Below, in pieces: positions 32,229-32,500 of a stretch of DNA of 32,500 nucleotides. The notes below the pieces were generated by a model, which did no database searches, was not told the origin of the DNA, and saw only the letters and a list, made by a program, of their open reading frames with translations. Each line of letters opens with the position of its first letter. Positions within the stretch are counted from its first letter, which is position 1. The stretch comes from Shewanella yunxiaonensis. Its GTDB lineage: Bacteria > Pseudomonadota > Gammaproteobacteria > Enterobacterales > Shewanellaceae. A program made the translations under genes and the position numbers. The stretch covers positions 1 through 32,500 of the forward strand of contig NZ_CP073587.1 of assembly GCF_018223345.1 (NCBI RefSeq), written 5' to 3'.

Positions 32229-32342
32229 ATCATCCGATCTCAATTTTGCTGCTGTTTTCACCATTATACGGACAAAAAAACACTACTCGGGTGAAATAGT
32301 GGGCAAACAGATAAAAATCGTAATTTTCTTGCGAATTGGTGC

Positions 32343-32370
32343 TTGCACAAAACTATAAGCCCCCTATAAT
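32343..32370 (+). promoter_or_regulatory. rRNA-type promoter P1
   Basis: TTGCAC at 32343-32348 and TATAAT at 32365-32370 are separated by 16 bases and followed by the GC-rich discriminator GCGCACCCACT, nearly identical to that of E. coli rrn P1 promoters and the feature that makes them ppGpp- and growth-rate-sensitive. An A/T-rich stretch at about 32309-32340 sits where an UP element would be. It points out of the window, toward an inferred rRNA operon. Confidence 0.85.
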
Positions 32371-32468
32371 GCGCACCCACTGACACGGCAACAGCGACAC
32401 GCTGGCGGTGTTGAGGACAAGGCGGCAAGGCTGAATTGTCCTGGCGAAAAAAGATTGGCGAAAGCCAC

Positions 32469-32496
32469 TTGACGCCAAAACGGGGTGGTGTAGAAT
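32469..32496 (+). promoter_or_regulatory. rRNA-type promoter P2
   Basis: TTGACG at 32469-32474 and TAGAAT at 32491-32496 have a 16-base spacer, 126 bases downstream of P1, like the tandem P1/P2 arrangement of rRNA operons. The window ends four bases after the -10 box, so the transcript itself is not seen. Confidence 0.8.
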
Positions 32497-32500
32497 GCAC

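Noticed and set aside
32264..32500. Open frame on the minus strand at the right edge
   Set aside because: It overlaps the tandem rRNA promoters and has no recognisable protein features.

Overview
The window looks like the origin-proximal chromosome of a gammaproteobacterium, most likely Shewanella or a close relative. This is inferred from recognised proteins and gene order, not from a database search. It opens on the first base of dnaA and runs dnaA-dnaN-recF-gyrB. It ends on tandem promoters of the type that drive ribosomal RNA operons, so oriC lies just before the window and an rRNA operon probably starts just after it.

Layout. (1) 1-6043: replication block dnaA, dnaN, recF, gyrB, closed by a UUCG-loop terminator. 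(2) 6134-11720: an HDOD signalling gene facing glyQS (glycyl-tRNA synthetase), then tag (3-methyladenine glycosylase) facing a tusA-MOSC pair. (3) 10966-11855: two 16-bp palindromes matching the chromosomal ParB-binding site parS, about 11-12 kb from dnaA. One sits at the centre of a perfect 42-bp palindrome; the other abuts the fadBA terminator. (4) 11885-18190: fadBA (beta-oxidation), yigZ, trkH and hemG, which follows the E. coli fadA-fadB-pepQ-yigZ-trkH-hemG order except that pepQ is missing. (5) 18201-19271: an ArsR/HlyU-type thiol-sensor regulator divergent from a second hemG-like flavodoxin gene. (6) 19268-24939, minus strand: def-fmt-rsmB-trkA-trkH. (7) 25085-32228: a LysM protein gene, dprA, smg, a zinc-ribbon gene (yrdD), tsaC, hemF, a truncated haemoglobin gene, aroE, yrdB and yrdA. 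(8) 32343-32496: two rRNA-type promoters.

The genes fall into a few functional groups. These are chromosome replication and segregation (dnaA to gyrB, parS), translation (glyQS, fmt, def, rsmB, tsaC, rRNA promoters), potassium uptake (two TrkH channels and TrkA), haem synthesis and use (two HemG-like proteins, HemF, truncated haemoglobin), fatty-acid oxidation, and DNA repair or uptake (recF, tag, dprA).

Nearly every gene belongs to a known family and appears intact. I found no mobile element, CRISPR array, tRNA gene or evident new defence or biosynthetic system. The points most worth a second look are the two parS sites and the 42-bp palindrome, the missing pepQ, the duplicated trkH/hemG pairs with a cysteine-pair regulator between them, and a Glu-to-Asp change at the base-recognition residue of Tag.
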